Shown here piece by piece: positions 17,708 to 26,363 of a DNA stretch of 64,000 bases. Under the pieces are notes generated by a model. It had not been told where the DNA came from. It was given only the letters and a program-made list of their open reading frames with translations, and ran no database searches. Every line of letters begins with the position of its first letter. Position 1 is the stretch's first letter. The translations under genes were made by a program, and so were the position numbers. The DNA is from Rhodococcus sp. IEGM 1409 (lineage in GTDB: Bacteria > Actinomycetota > Actinomycetes > Mycobacteriales > Mycobacteriaceae), in assembly GCF_030056735.1 (NCBI RefSeq), contig NZ_JASHKN010000013.1, positions 62,001-126,000 on the forward strand. The letters are read 5' to 3'.

Positions 17708-18556
17708 ATGAACAGCCTCGAAGGCAGCTTCGAAGGAAAAGTTGCACTGATCACCGGCGCCGCACGCGGTCAGGGACGCGCCCACGCTATCGCATTCGCG
17801 GAGCGTGGCGCGGACATCGTGATCTGCGATCGGTGCGAGAACAGTGATGTCGTCGCCTACCCCCTCGCAACCGAGGAGGACCTGAAGGAAACCGTTCGTT
17901 TGGTGGAAGCCACGGGCCGCCGGTGTATTGCAGTCAAGGCGGACACTGCTGATCGCGAAGCAATGGACGCGCTCGTTGCTCGCGCGGAATCCGAGTTCGG
18001 TAGCGTCGACATCGCAGTCGCGAACGCCGGTGTGTCCGTGCCCGCTCCGATTACGTCGATGACGTCGGCTCAGTGGAACGAGGTCATCTCGTCGAACCTG
18101 ACCGGTGTGTTCAACACCGTTGTGGCCGTGTCAGGGGGAATGGCAGAACGTGGTTACGGTCGCATCATCACGATTTCCTCGATGATGGGTCGATCCGGCG
18201 GCACCCAAATGGCGGCGTACGGCGCCTCCAAGTGGGGTGTCATCGGCTTGACGAAGAGTGTCTCACTCGAACTGGCCAACTCGGGTGTGACCGTGAATGC
18301 TATTGCACCGGGCAATATCTCGACGCCGATGATTCACAACGACATGATGTACGCAATGATGCGGCCTGATCTCGAATCGCCTACGGCAGACGACGTCGAA
18401 CCTGTGTACGCGACCTTGCACGCGCAGCCGATCGGATGGCTGGATCCCTTCGAGGTCACGCGAGTCGTCCTGTTCCTCGCCGCCGATGCGAGTGCCCACA
18501 TGAGTGGCATCGTGGTTCCTGTCGACGCCGGAGTAGCCGCTCGCTCGAACGCTTGA
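17708..18556 (+). CDS. Mycofactocin-type SDR family oxidoreductase
   Basis: A 282-residue short-chain dehydrogenase. The glycine motif TGAARGQGRAHAIAFAERGADI and the following insert (DRCENSDVVAYPLATEEDL) mark the mycofactocin-coupled/carveol-dehydrogenase subgroup, in which NAD is held tightly and re-oxidised through mycofactocin. Catalytic residues are Ser157/158, Tyr171 and Lys175 (YGASKWG). The substrate is unknown; relatives oxidise secondary alcohols, including terpenoid alcohols. The stop codon overlaps the start of the MFS gene (TTGA), so the two form an operon. Confidence 0.9.
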   Translation: MNSLEGSFEGKVALITGAARGQGRAHAIAFAERGADIVICDRCENSDVVAYPLATEEDLKETVRLVEATGRRCIAVKADTADREAMDALVARAESEFGSVDIAVANAGVSVPAPITSMTSAQWNEVISSNLTGVFNTVVAVSGGMAERGYGRIITISSMMGRSGGTQMAAYGASKWGVIGLTKSVSLELANSGVTVNAIAPGNISTPMIHNDMMYAMMRPDLESPTADDVEPVYATLHAQPIGWLDPFEVTRVVLFLAADASAHMSGIVVPVDAGVAARSNA

Positions 18557-20013
18557 CAGGCGAGGCTGCTCGCGCGAAAGCGCGGACCGGGTGGGTCGCC
18601 GGCGTCTTGAGTCTGAGCGGCGTGGTGGTCGCGCTGCAACAGACCTTGGTGGTGCCGGTGCTGCCCGAGTTCGCGACGGCATCGGGAGTATCGTCGGCCA
18701 CCGCTTCGTGGCTGGTGACCTCGACACTGCTGACCGGTGCCGTCGCGACCCCTCTCATCGGCCGACTTGCCGACATGTTCGGCAAGCGCGCGATGATGCT
18801 CGTCTGCCTTGTCGTGATGATCGTCGGATGCATGGTTGCTGCGCTCAGTCAGAGTTTCTGGCTATTGATCCTCGGTCGCTCGTTGCAGGGCTTCGCGACG
18901 GCGCTTCTGCCCGTCGGAATCAGCATCATGCGCGATGTCCTTCCCCCGGAAAAGCTCAGTGGTGCAGTTGCTCTCATGAGCGCAACGCTGGGTATCGGCG
19001 GCATGTTCGGTATGCCGATGGCGGGGGTGATCTCGGCGCACTGGGGATTACCCGCACTTTTCTGGGTCACCGGCGGGTTCGGGGTTGTACTGGTAGTCGT
19101 CTTGCCGCTGGTGGTGCCGGAATCGGCTGTGAAAAGTCGAGGACGCTTCGACTTTCTGGGAGCCGCAGTCCTCACACTCGCCATGACTGCACTGCTGCTG
19201 GCCGTTTCGAAGGGAACTGAATGGGGCTGGGGAAGCCCCCAGGTTCTCGTTCTGGTCGCGTCCGGGGTGGTCTTGCTCTGTGGATGGATTCCGTGGGAAC
19301 TGCACACGCCAGCACCGTTGGTGGACCTGCGGACTTCCCTTCGCGCCCCGATTCTCGTCTCGAACGTCTGCGCGGTGTTACTCGGATTTGCCATGTTCAT
19401 CAGCGCGTTGGCGGCGACGCAGGAACTTCAGTTGCCCCTCGCGTCGGCGGACGGTCTCGGACTCTCAGCCGCCGAAGCCGGATTGGCGATGATGCCGGGC
19501 GGAGTTCTGATGATCGGATTGGCGCCGGTGTCGTCGAAGGTGACGAGGCGATGGGGAGCGAAGGTTACGTTGGCGTCAGGTGCGATCGTCATTGCAATCG
19601 GATACGTCTTGCGTGTGCTGTTGACGCCGACGTTGGTCAATATCGTGATCGGCGCTGCCGTGGTTTCAGCTGGTGTTGCATTTTCCCTGGCAGCCATGCC
19701 GACGCTGATCACCGAATCTGCACCGATCCATCAGACTGCCTCGGCCAACGGATTCAACAGCTTGCTCCGCTCGGTCGGTACCTCCACCGGAAGCGCTGTT
19801 GCGGCTGCGGTATTGGCCGGTTCGACGGTGGTGATCGGTGCGAGCACTGTGCCGACCCTGCATTCGTTCGCGGTTTTGTACTGGATCGGAGCAGGCGTAT
19901 CGGCATTAGCCGCTGCTGTGACGTTGGCAGTGAGGGTGGATCGGACGGGTGCGGTATCACTGCTCGAGTCAGCAACTGCAGCTGAAATCGACGGCGCAAC
20001 GAAGATCGGGTGA
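18553..20013 (+). CDS. MFS transporter, DHA2/EmrB-like drug:proton antiporter
   Basis: A 486-residue major facilitator, probably with 14 membrane segments, starting with a helix around GVLSLSGVVVALQQTLVVPVLP and carrying the motif-A loop GRLADMFGKRAMM between TM2 and TM3. I chose the TTG start at 18553, which overlaps the SDR stop codon as TTGA; the open frame continues upstream but inside the SDR gene. Organisation with an SDR suggests export of a compound related to the SDR substrate, but this is inference. It terminates in a strong hairpin. Confidence 0.88.
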   Translation: MTGEAARAKARTGWVAGVLSLSGVVVALQQTLVVPVLPEFATASGVSSATASWLVTSTLLTGAVATPLIGRLADMFGKRAMMLVCLVVMIVGCMVAALSQSFWLLILGRSLQGFATALLPVGISIMRDVLPPEKLSGAVALMSATLGIGGMFGMPMAGVISAHWGLPALFWVTGGFGVVLVVVLPLVVPESAVKSRGRFDFLGAAVLTLAMTALLLAVSKGTEWGWGSPQVLVLVASGVVLLCGWIPWELHTPAPLVDLRTSLRAPILVSNVCAVLLGFAMFISALAATQELQLPLASADGLGLSAAEAGLAMMPGGVLMIGLAPVSSKVTRRWGAKVTLASGAIVIAIGYVLRVLLTPTLVNIVIGAAVVSAGVAFSLAAMPTLITESAPIHQTASANGFNSLLRSVGTSTGSAVAAAVLAGSTVVIGASTVPTLHSFAVLYWIGAGVSALAAAVTLAVRVDRTGAVSLLESATAAEIDGATKIG

Positions 20014-20037
20014 GTCGACGGACTCACTCGATCTTCG
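20000..20037 (+). terminator. Intrinsic terminator of the SDR-MFS operon
   Basis: A 17-bp stem with one G-U pair (20000-20016 with 20021-20037) and a GACG tetraloop. The MFS stop codon (20011-20013) lies inside the left arm. A short TT follows. This is one of the strongest hairpins in the window. Confidence 0.85.
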
Positions 20038-20121
20038 TTACCGTCATCGCTTGGAATGTGTCGGCCTCCTGGGTCACACTGGGGAACGGACTACCGACGG
20101 ATTACCGATGCGGGAGGGCTC

Positions 20122-21078
20122 ATGACCGAAGCGATTGTGGCCGAGGGGCTGGTCAAGAAGTACGGCGGCGTCACGGCATTGGACGGCATCGACCTGGAAG
20201 TGCGCGAGGGTTCGGTGATGGCTCTATTGGGTCCCAACGGTGCCGGAAAAACCACTGCGGTAAGGATATTCACGACGCTGCTCATTCCGGACGGTGGTCG
20301 CGCCGAGGTTGCCGGGCTGGACGTGGTCAAGGATGCGCGGGCGTTGCGGTCCAAGATCGGCGCTTCGGGTCAGTATGCCGCGGTCGACGAGTACCTGACG
20401 GGCTACGAGAATCTGGACATGGTCGGGAGGCTTTATCACCTCGGCGCCCGAAGCAGTAAGGCCAGAGCACGAGAATTGCTCGAGCAGTTCGATCTGGTGG
20501 AGGCCGGGGATCGCCCGGTCAAGGGCTACTCCGGTGGCATGCGCCGCCGTCTCGATCTCGCAGGCGCATTGGTTGCTCGCCCGCAGGTGCTGTTTCTCGA
20601 CGAGCCGACCACCGGCCTCGATCCTCGTGCGCGACTCGGCCTCTGGGATGTCATCGAAGGATTGGTGGCGCAGGGTACGACACTGTTGCTTACGACGCAG
20701 TACATGGAAGAAGCCGAGAGGTTGGCCGACCAGATCGCGGTCATCGACCGCGGTTCGGTTATCGCGCGCGGTACCGCAGACCAGTTGAAGGCGCGGGTCG
20801 GGGGTGAGCGCATCGAATTGAGTGTGCACGAAGTCGAACACCTCGATATCGTCCGCGAGGAATTGCGCTCGCTTGCCGTGGGGGACATTCAGGTTCAAGA
20901 GAATGTCCGTCGTGTCACCGTTCCTGTCGACGACGGCACCGACGCGTTGGTCGCAGCGCTGAATCTTCTGTCGGCACGAGGCATCCGCGTTTTCGACGTC
21001 GGCCTTCGCAGACCTACTCTCGACGATGTCTTCCTCACACTGACCGGGCACGAGGCTGAACTGGAGGATCAGAAATGA
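20122..21078 (+). CDS. DrrA-like ABC exporter ATP-binding protein
   Basis: A 318-residue ATPase of the DrrA (daunorubicin-resistance) group: Walker A LLGPNGAGKTTAV (about 38-50), signature YSGGMRRRLDLA, Walker B VLFLDEPTTGLDPRAR and H-loop-region TTQYMEEAERLAD, followed by the C-terminal DUF4162-like extension of this group. The ATG at 20122 follows GGGAGGG. It forms a two-gene exporter with the overlapping permease. The cargo is unknown; relatives export antibiotics or lipids. Confidence 0.92.
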   Translation: MTEAIVAEGLVKKYGGVTALDGIDLEVREGSVMALLGPNGAGKTTAVRIFTTLLIPDGGRAEVAGLDVVKDARALRSKIGASGQYAAVDEYLTGYENLDMVGRLYHLGARSSKARARELLEQFDLVEAGDRPVKGYSGGMRRRLDLAGALVARPQVLFLDEPTTGLDPRARLGLWDVIEGLVAQGTTLLLTTQYMEEAERLADQIAVIDRGSVIARGTADQLKARVGGERIELSVHEVEHLDIVREELRSLAVGDIQVQENVRRVTVPVDDGTDALVAALNLLSARGIRVFDVGLRRPTLDDVFLTLTGHEAELEDQK

Positions 21079-21875
21079 CCGTGCAGATGGCGCTCGAAGA
21101 CGGTTTGACCATTGCCAGGCGAAACTTGATAAAGATCAAGCGCGTTCCGGATCTTCTGGTGTTCACCACTCTGTCGCCGATCATGTTCGTGCTCTTGTTC
21201 GCATACGTCTTCGGCAGCGCGATCTCCGTCCCGGGCACGTCGTATCGAGAATTCCTGATTGCCGGAATTTTCACTCAGACTGTCATATTCGGTGCTACCT
21301 GGACTGGCTTGGGGATGGTCGAAGACATCCAGAAAGGAATCATCGACAGATTTCGATCGCTCCCTATGGCTCCGTCCGCCGTGCTGACCGGCCGAACATC
21401 GAGTGACGTGTTGATCAACGTCATCAGTTTGGTGGTCATGTCGTTGACCGGATTACTGGTCGGGTGGCGGATTCACTCCAGCTTCCTCGAAGCGGTGGCG
21501 GGCTATGCGCTGCTGCTGTTCTTCGCGTACGCGTTGTCATGGGTCATGGCTGTTGTCGGGCTTTGGATCCGGACGCCGGAGGTATTCAACAACGCGAGCT
21601 TCATCGTCATCTTTCCGCTGTCGTTCATCGCGAATACTTTTGTCGAGACCACCAATCTTCCCGGGCCACTCAAAGTGATCGCCGAATGGAACCCAGTGTC
21701 GGCGGTGACTCAGGCGGTGCGTGAATTGTTCGGCAACACCAATCCCGCGATGACGGTTCCGGATGCGTGGCCACTGCAGAATCCGGTCATCGCGTCGTTG
21801 TTGTGGACTTTCGGTTTGCTGATCGTCTTCGTACCGTTCGCTATTCGTCGGTATCAGAAGGCAGTCAGCCGCTGA
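21075..21875 (+). CDS. DrrB-like ABC-2 type permease
   Basis: A 266-residue ABC-2 membrane protein with six predicted helices, starting with a cytosolic TIARRNLIKIKRVPD segment and with the family motif FRSLPMAPSAVLTGRTSSDV after TM2. It overlaps the ATPase gene by ATGA, the usual arrangement for a DrrAB-type exporter. Confidence 0.92.
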   Translation: MTVQMALEDGLTIARRNLIKIKRVPDLLVFTTLSPIMFVLLFAYVFGSAISVPGTSYREFLIAGIFTQTVIFGATWTGLGMVEDIQKGIIDRFRSLPMAPSAVLTGRTSSDVLINVISLVVMSLTGLLVGWRIHSSFLEAVAGYALLLFFAYALSWVMAVVGLWIRTPEVFNNASFIVIFPLSFIANTFVETTNLPGPLKVIAEWNPVSAVTQAVRELFGNTNPAMTVPDAWPLQNPVIASLLWTFGLLIVFVPFAIRRYQKAVSR

Positions 21876-22010
21876 CCTGGTGGTTCCGGCCGGTAGGTGG
21901 GTATGTGCCGGAGCCCGAACGCATCGACAAAATCAGCCTGAGATACGCCGGGCGACGTGTGGATTGCCGCCCACACTCGGAAATGGTCCGTGCCTTCATG
22001 ATTCGATCGT

Positions 22011-22805
22011 TCAGCACTGACCGATCACCACTGTTGATGCGGTCTCACTGTAGGTCGCCACACGAGTGAGAAACCCTCCCCGAGTGAATGTTTCGACGGT
22101 CGTCTCGACCTGCTCCGTGCTCGTCTCGACGAGTAGATGGCCGCCCGGTCGTAGCCACGGTGCAGCATCGGCGATAATGCGACGCTGTAGGTCCAGGCCG
22201 TCGGCACCGCCGTCCAACGAGACCCGCGGTTCGTGAAGCCGCGCTTCGGGCGGCATGAGTCGGATTGAATCGGTGGGGACGTAGGGCGCATTGGCGACAA
22301 CGACGTCAACACAACCTCGTAACTTCGTCGGCAGTGGGCCGTACAGATCGCCTTCGAGTACACGCTCGGGCGGTGCGATGTTCTGGCGAGCGCACCGAAC
22401 CGCTGTAGGTTCGATGTCCACCGCGTAGAGATCGACAGTATCGATCATCGCCTGCACCACTGCCCCGACAGCTCCTGAGCCACAACACATGTCGATGACG
22501 ACGCTTCCCGAGTCGGCGAGTGCGCAGGCCTGTCGAGCGAGGAGTTCGGTGCGTCGGCGGGGGACGAATACTCCAGGGTCGATGCGGATGCGCAATCCAC
22601 AAAATTCTGCCCACCCGATGACAGGCTCGAGTGGCTCGCCGGCAACTCGTCGACCGATCATCGCGTCGAGTTCGTCGCGCGAGCGTGCGGCATGAAGGAG
22701 TAAGCGAGCCTCGTCTTCGGCGAATACACAACCGGCTGCTCGGAGAATCACGGCCACCGAATTCTGCTGCGAAGGGGGAGAGGTCGGGAGATCAGGCGCT
22801 GACAT
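22011..22805 (-). CDS. PrmC/HemK-like N5-glutamine methyltransferase
   Basis: A 264-residue SAM-dependent methyltransferase of the HemK/PrmC type: N-terminal helical domain (about 15-75), AdoMet motif VIDMCCGSGAVGAVV (about 115) and the catalytic-loop position reading VVANAPYVP. Genuine PrmC proteins have NPPY here, whereas this has NAPY. It resembles the 'putative protein N(5)-glutamine methyltransferase' paralogue group rather than the housekeeping prmC next to prfA. The ATG at 22805 was preferred over an upstream ATG at 22847 because homologues start near this point. Substrate unknown. Confidence 0.82.
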   Translation of the reverse strand: MSAPDLPTSPPSQQNSVAVILRAAGCVFAEDEARLLLHAARSRDELDAMIGRRVAGEPLEPVIGWAEFCGLRIRIDPGVFVPRRRTELLARQACALADSGSVVIDMCCGSGAVGAVVQAMIDTVDLYAVDIEPTAVRCARQNIAPPERVLEGDLYGPLPTKLRGCVDVVVANAPYVPTDSIRLMPPEARLHEPRVSLDGGADGLDLQRRIIADAAPWLRPGGHLLVETSTEQVETTVETFTRGGFLTRVATYSETASTVVIGQC

Positions 22806-22964
22806 GAGAGAGCCCTTCGGCCTCCTGATCTCGCGGGGGACCTGCATGTACAGAACACCGCCACCTTACCGGAGCAGGCGCGCGACAACGGGGAATGTGG
22901 AGTGGGAATCTAGGTTGACCAATCGGTAAGGCTGTTCTAGGGTCTGAAATCGATTGGCTGGCTG

Positions 22965-23165
22965 ATGTGGGTCTCGGACATCGATGTTCCGGCACCACTG
23001 ACTTTGAAGTTTGCTGCTGACCTCGCCGGCAACGGCGTGGACTTTGCATTCCGTACCTATCCCACAAATCACCTGGGACCCGTTCAGGCTTCGGTTCCAG
23101 GCAGCACCCCGTTTGTTGCGGCACCGTTCGCTGGACAACGACCCTGCACCGGAAGCCTCTGCTGA
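22965..23165 (+). pseudogene. C-terminal remnant of a secreted lipase-like gene
   Basis: A 66-codon open frame whose translation resembles the C-terminus of secretory (LIP-type) lipases: a DIDVPAPLTLKF strand, an FRTYPTNHLGP segment placing a His where the catalytic His would be, and a terminal FVAAPFAGQ...C tail. Upstream the frame closes within 9 codons (TAG at 22938), so the catalytic Ser and Asp regions are missing. It occupies the 370-base gap between the methyltransferase and TetR genes. Recognition is by eye on a short stretch. Confidence 0.4.
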
Positions 23166-23175
23166 CCAGAGTCTT

Positions 23176-23742
23176 TCAGGTGGCGCCAACTCCGCGCAGG
23201 TAGATGTCGATCGGGATTCGAAGTTGCCGAACGGTTTCGGAGGAGCGAAGATCTCGGCTACGCGCTCCGAGGCAATGATCGAAGATCAAGCCCTCCAGAA
23301 GGCTCAGGAAATTTGTCGCAGCGACGTCAGGATCGTCAACGCCAATGGTTTCGAAGATAGGTCTTGCCTTCTCCAGTGAAAACAGGCTGCCTTCGAGGAG
23401 TTGGTGCAATGCCGAATCGCGGGGAGTTTCCATGAGTAGTGCATATCGCGCGATCAATTCGTTTCTGCGCCGAGAGAGAAGATCATCGAGATACTCGGCC
23501 GTCACAGCGGCAGGATTTCCTGGCCTTTCGCGGAGTTCGCCGAAAGTCGAACGTGATCGGTGCACGATGTGTAATGCAGTTGCCTCGAGAAGTGCCTCGC
23601 GAGTGCGGAAATAGTACGACGTCGAACCGGAAGGTAGATCCAGCGACTGATCGACGGCCCGATGGGTGAGTGCACGTGGACCCTGCTCGGCGATGACCGT
23701 GACGGCCGATGCCGCGATGAGGGCTCTGCGGTCGGACTTCAT
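23176..23742 (-). CDS. TetR-family transcriptional regulator
   Basis: A 188-residue TetR-type repressor. The HTH covers about residues 5-50 (RALIAASAVTVIAEQGPRALTHRAVDQSLDLPSGSTSYYFRTREALL). I chose the ATG at 23742 because the HTH begins immediately after; the frame stays open to 23796. It is divergent from the ZapE-like ATPase, separated by 111 bases. The target is unknown; the adjacent lipase remnant may once have been a neighbour under its control. Confidence 0.88.
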   Translation of the reverse strand: MKSDRRALIAASAVTVIAEQGPRALTHRAVDQSLDLPSGSTSYYFRTREALLEATALHIVHRSRSTFGELRERPGNPAAVTAEYLDDLLSRRRNELIARYALLMETPRDSALHQLLEGSLFSLEKARPIFETIGVDDPDVAATNFLSLLEGLIFDHCLGARSRDLRSSETVRQLRIPIDIYLRGVGAT

Positions 23743-23853
23743 GTCGTTCCTTGCTGTCGATGCTGCGTGCTGCTGATAGTGCGTCGTGAGGGTCACATTG
23801 ACTCGATTTACGTTCGGTCGCTAGCCTCGACTCTACAGATGTAGAGGAGTCTT

Positions 23854-24807
23854 ATGCTACTGGACGAAGAGCAGTTGGCGGCACGTGAAGCCCTCGTCGC
23901 ACTGCGGGCCCGGATCTCCCGCGGTGAGGTCGGGGGTGGGATCTATCTCTGGGGAAGCGTCGGTCGCGGGAAGACGATGCTCATGGACGAGTTCTACGAC
24001 AGGCTCCTGGTCGGCAAGCGGCGCATTCACTTTCATCGGTTCTTTGCAAACCTGCACGCCCGGGCGCACGAACTCGGGTCGATGGGTTCAGCGCTGGACC
24101 ACGTGGTGGACGGAATCCGCGTGCTCTGTTTCGACGAGTTCCACATCGACGACGTCGCTGACGCGATGTTCATGGCAAGGGTTCTCGATACAATCGTCGC
24201 GAAGGGTGTGACTGTTGTTGTCACGTCCAATGTCCCGCCGACCGACCTTCTTCCGAATCCGCTCTTTCACGAACAGTTCGTGCCGTCGATCGAGTTGATC
24301 GAGCAGACTCTCGAGGTGATCGAATTGGGCGGCTCCGTCGACTACCGGACAGCAGGACAGCCAAGCGCCGGGGACTACCGGTTTGCGACAGGGGAATTCC
24401 TCGTCGACTCGGAAATCGTGAGGCCTTCGGGTGAGGGTGTCGAATTGACGATCGGCACACGCGCATTGGCGTGCTCGGCGATTCGAGACGGTGTCGTCTG
24501 GTTCGACTTCGAGGTGCTGTGTGCTGGTTCGACCTCGGCGGCCGACTATCTCGAGCTCGCCTCCCGCTTCGACGGCTGGGTGATCTTCGGGGTGCCGGCG
24601 CTCGCTGAAGCTTCGGAATTTGCCGTCCGCCGCTTCGGCAATGTCGTCGATGTTCTGTACGACGCCGATGCACGGCTGACCGTGTATGCCGCTGCCGGTG
24701 TGGAGGAAGTGGCGGGCAGTCTTCGGGACGTTCCCGGATTGGCTCGCCTCTACAGCCGACTGTCGCTACTGGCGAGGTCACAAATGGATAGGGTTAATTC
24801 CAGGTGA
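23854..24807 (+). CDS. zapE: ZapE/AFG1-like ATPase
   Basis: A 317-residue AFG1-family P-loop ATPase: Walker A LWGSVGRGKTMLMDEFY (about 35-50), Walker B LCFDEFHIDDVADAM, sensor motif VVTSNVPPTDL and the conserved FHEQFVPSIELIE. In E. coli ZapE associates with the division ring; actinobacterial roles are less clear. Compared with typical members (about 340-380 residues) the N-terminus is short, beginning just before the P-loop. It overlaps the convergent AraC gene tail-to-tail by 14 bases. Confidence 0.88.
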   Translation: MLLDEEQLAAREALVALRARISRGEVGGGIYLWGSVGRGKTMLMDEFYDRLLVGKRRIHFHRFFANLHARAHELGSMGSALDHVVDGIRVLCFDEFHIDDVADAMFMARVLDTIVAKGVTVVVTSNVPPTDLLPNPLFHEQFVPSIELIEQTLEVIELGGSVDYRTAGQPSAGDYRFATGEFLVDSEIVRPSGEGVELTIGTRALACSAIRDGVVWFDFEVLCAGSTSAADYLELASRFDGWVIFGVPALAEASEFAVRRFGNVVDVLYDADARLTVYAAAGVEEVAGSLRDVPGLARLYSRLSLLARSQMDRVNSR

Positions 24808-25672
24808 GATCGCCGGTCGCAGCGCTGGGCGTGAGCCCGAACATACTGTGGCAGACCCGGTTGAGATGGGCGCTGTCGGTGAAGCCGGCCTCGTGTGCAC
24901 TGGTAGTCAGGCTTGCGCCGCTGCTCATCACTTCCATGGCGCGTAGTAGCCGTAGCCAACGAATGTAGGTCGAAAAGCTCATCTGCAGTTGATCGTTGAA
25001 GATTCTTCCCAACCGCCCGGGCGAGATGGAGACCAGCGCGGCGGTGTCCGTCAGCGTTATCGGGCCCGAAATTCGCTCGGGCAGTAGCGTCAGAGCATGC
25101 TCGAGAGCAGGGTGAAGTGTGTCAACATTCGACGGCTGCCTGCTCTCGGAGAGTGAATCGATCAGTTTCGCTGCGTAATTCAGGTCCGAATAAACGCCGC
25201 GGTCCGTCTTCGCTACGGCAGTCCCTCCACGAGTTGACCATTCGGCCACGCCGCCGTGGTCGGATTCAGGCGGCCTGATGCGCCGGCCCATTCCGGTGGT
25301 GGAATCTACATAGATCGCCCGTCCCCGCGCGCCCTCTGAGGCGGACAACGAGTGCACCGCTCCGGAGGGAACGATCACGGCTCCCACGATTTCACTGTCA
25401 CCGTTTCCGTCGGTGACCGTGACGGACCCGGCGTCGACGATCATGATCTGAACAGCTGCGTGCGCATGCGTGTGCGCCGATCCGACGGCGCCGGTGAACA
25501 TGAGTATTCCGGGCTGCATGTGGACGTCGCCGGACCAGGTCATGTCAGCGATGATAGTGACGACCCTGACAGACCTCGGGGTCCGGTCATCCTCCGGTAG
25601 GACCGAGGTGAGTTCGAAGATCGTGCGCTGGGCCGATGTGTAGGTGAGGGGTTCGCGAGAGGCTGTACTCAT
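24794..25672 (-). CDS. AraC-family transcriptional regulator
   Basis: A regulator of up to 292 residues with a cupin-like N-terminal sensor (HTHAHAAVQIMIV, then GAVIVPSGAVHSL) and a C-terminal AraC HTH (LTDTAALVSISPGRLGRIFNDQLQ and LTTSAHEAGFTDSAHLNRVCHSMFG). The start is uncertain. ATG 25672 shares bases with the divergent ABC gene's ATG at 25671; ATG 25543 (249 residues) would leave a more conventional promoter region but has no clear ribosome site. It may regulate the divergent ABC pair. Confidence 0.85.
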   Translation of the reverse strand: MSTASREPLTYTSAQRTIFELTSVLPEDDRTPRSVRVVTIIADMTWSGDVHMQPGILMFTGAVGSAHTHAHAAVQIMIVDAGSVTVTDGNGDSEIVGAVIVPSGAVHSLSASEGARGRAIYVDSTTGMGRRIRPPESDHGGVAEWSTRGGTAVAKTDRGVYSDLNYAAKLIDSLSESRQPSNVDTLHPALEHALTLLPERISGPITLTDTAALVSISPGRLGRIFNDQLQMSFSTYIRWLRLLRAMEVMSSGASLTTSAHEAGFTDSAHLNRVCHSMFGLTPSAATGDLTWN

Positions 25673-26363
25673 GAACAACGCACAATCACCCGCAGTCCTG
25701 TCGGTCCACTCGCTGGGCAAGTCGTACGGCGACGTGCCAGTGCTCCGCGGTGTATCGCTGGAAGTCCGTGCGGGCACTGCCACGGCGATCATGGGCCCGT
25801 CAGGATCGGGGAAGTCGACTCTACTGCACTGCATGTCGGGAATCGTGAAGCCTGATTCGGGCGCGATCCTGTTGAGCGGTAGGCATATCGAGAACCTCGG
25901 TGAGAACGATCGGAGTCGACTTCGGCGTGAATCCTACGGTTTCGTCTTTCAATCGGGTCAGCTGTTGCCGGAGCTTCCGGCGATCGAGAATGTCGCTTTG
26001 CCCTTGGTGCTCAACGGGTTGTCCATCGCGGAAGCCAAGCGGACGGCGCACGGATTCTTCGCACCCTTGGGACTGGACGGGCTGCAGGACCGTCGCCCGG
26101 GTCAGATGTCGGGCGGGCAATCCCAACGTGTCGCGATAGCCCGAGCGTTGGTGACCAAACCCGCAGTCTTGTTTGCAGACGAGCCGACCGGTGCGCTCGA
26201 TGCACAGACAAGCTGGGAAGTGATGAGGGTGCTGCGTGATTCCGCGCAACAGATCGGTTCGGCGTTGGTCGTCGTCACTCACGACGCCGAAGTTGCTCGA
26301 TGGTGTGATCGCACGATGATGATGCAGGCCGGTTCGCTCGTCGGGACACAGGTGGCGGCATGA
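25671..26363 (+). CDS. MacB/LolD-like ABC transporter ATP-binding protein
   Basis: A 230-residue ATPase of the FtsE/LolD/MacB group: Walker A IMGPSGSGKSTLL (about 38-50), signature MSGGQSQRVAIARAL, Walker B VLFADEPTGALD and H-loop VVVTHDAEVA. It pairs with the overlapping FtsX-like permease. GAGAGG lies 9 bases upstream of the ATG. Such pairs often export or sense peptides or antibiotics, or remodel envelope lipids. The cargo is unknown. Confidence 0.92.
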   Translation: MNNAQSPAVLSVHSLGKSYGDVPVLRGVSLEVRAGTATAIMGPSGSGKSTLLHCMSGIVKPDSGAILLSGRHIENLGENDRSRLRRESYGFVFQSGQLLPELPAIENVALPLVLNGLSIAEAKRTAHGFFAPLGLDGLQDRRPGQMSGGQSQRVAIARALVTKPAVLFADEPTGALDAQTSWEVMRVLRDSAQQIGSALVVVTHDAEVARWCDRTMMMQAGSLVGTQVAA

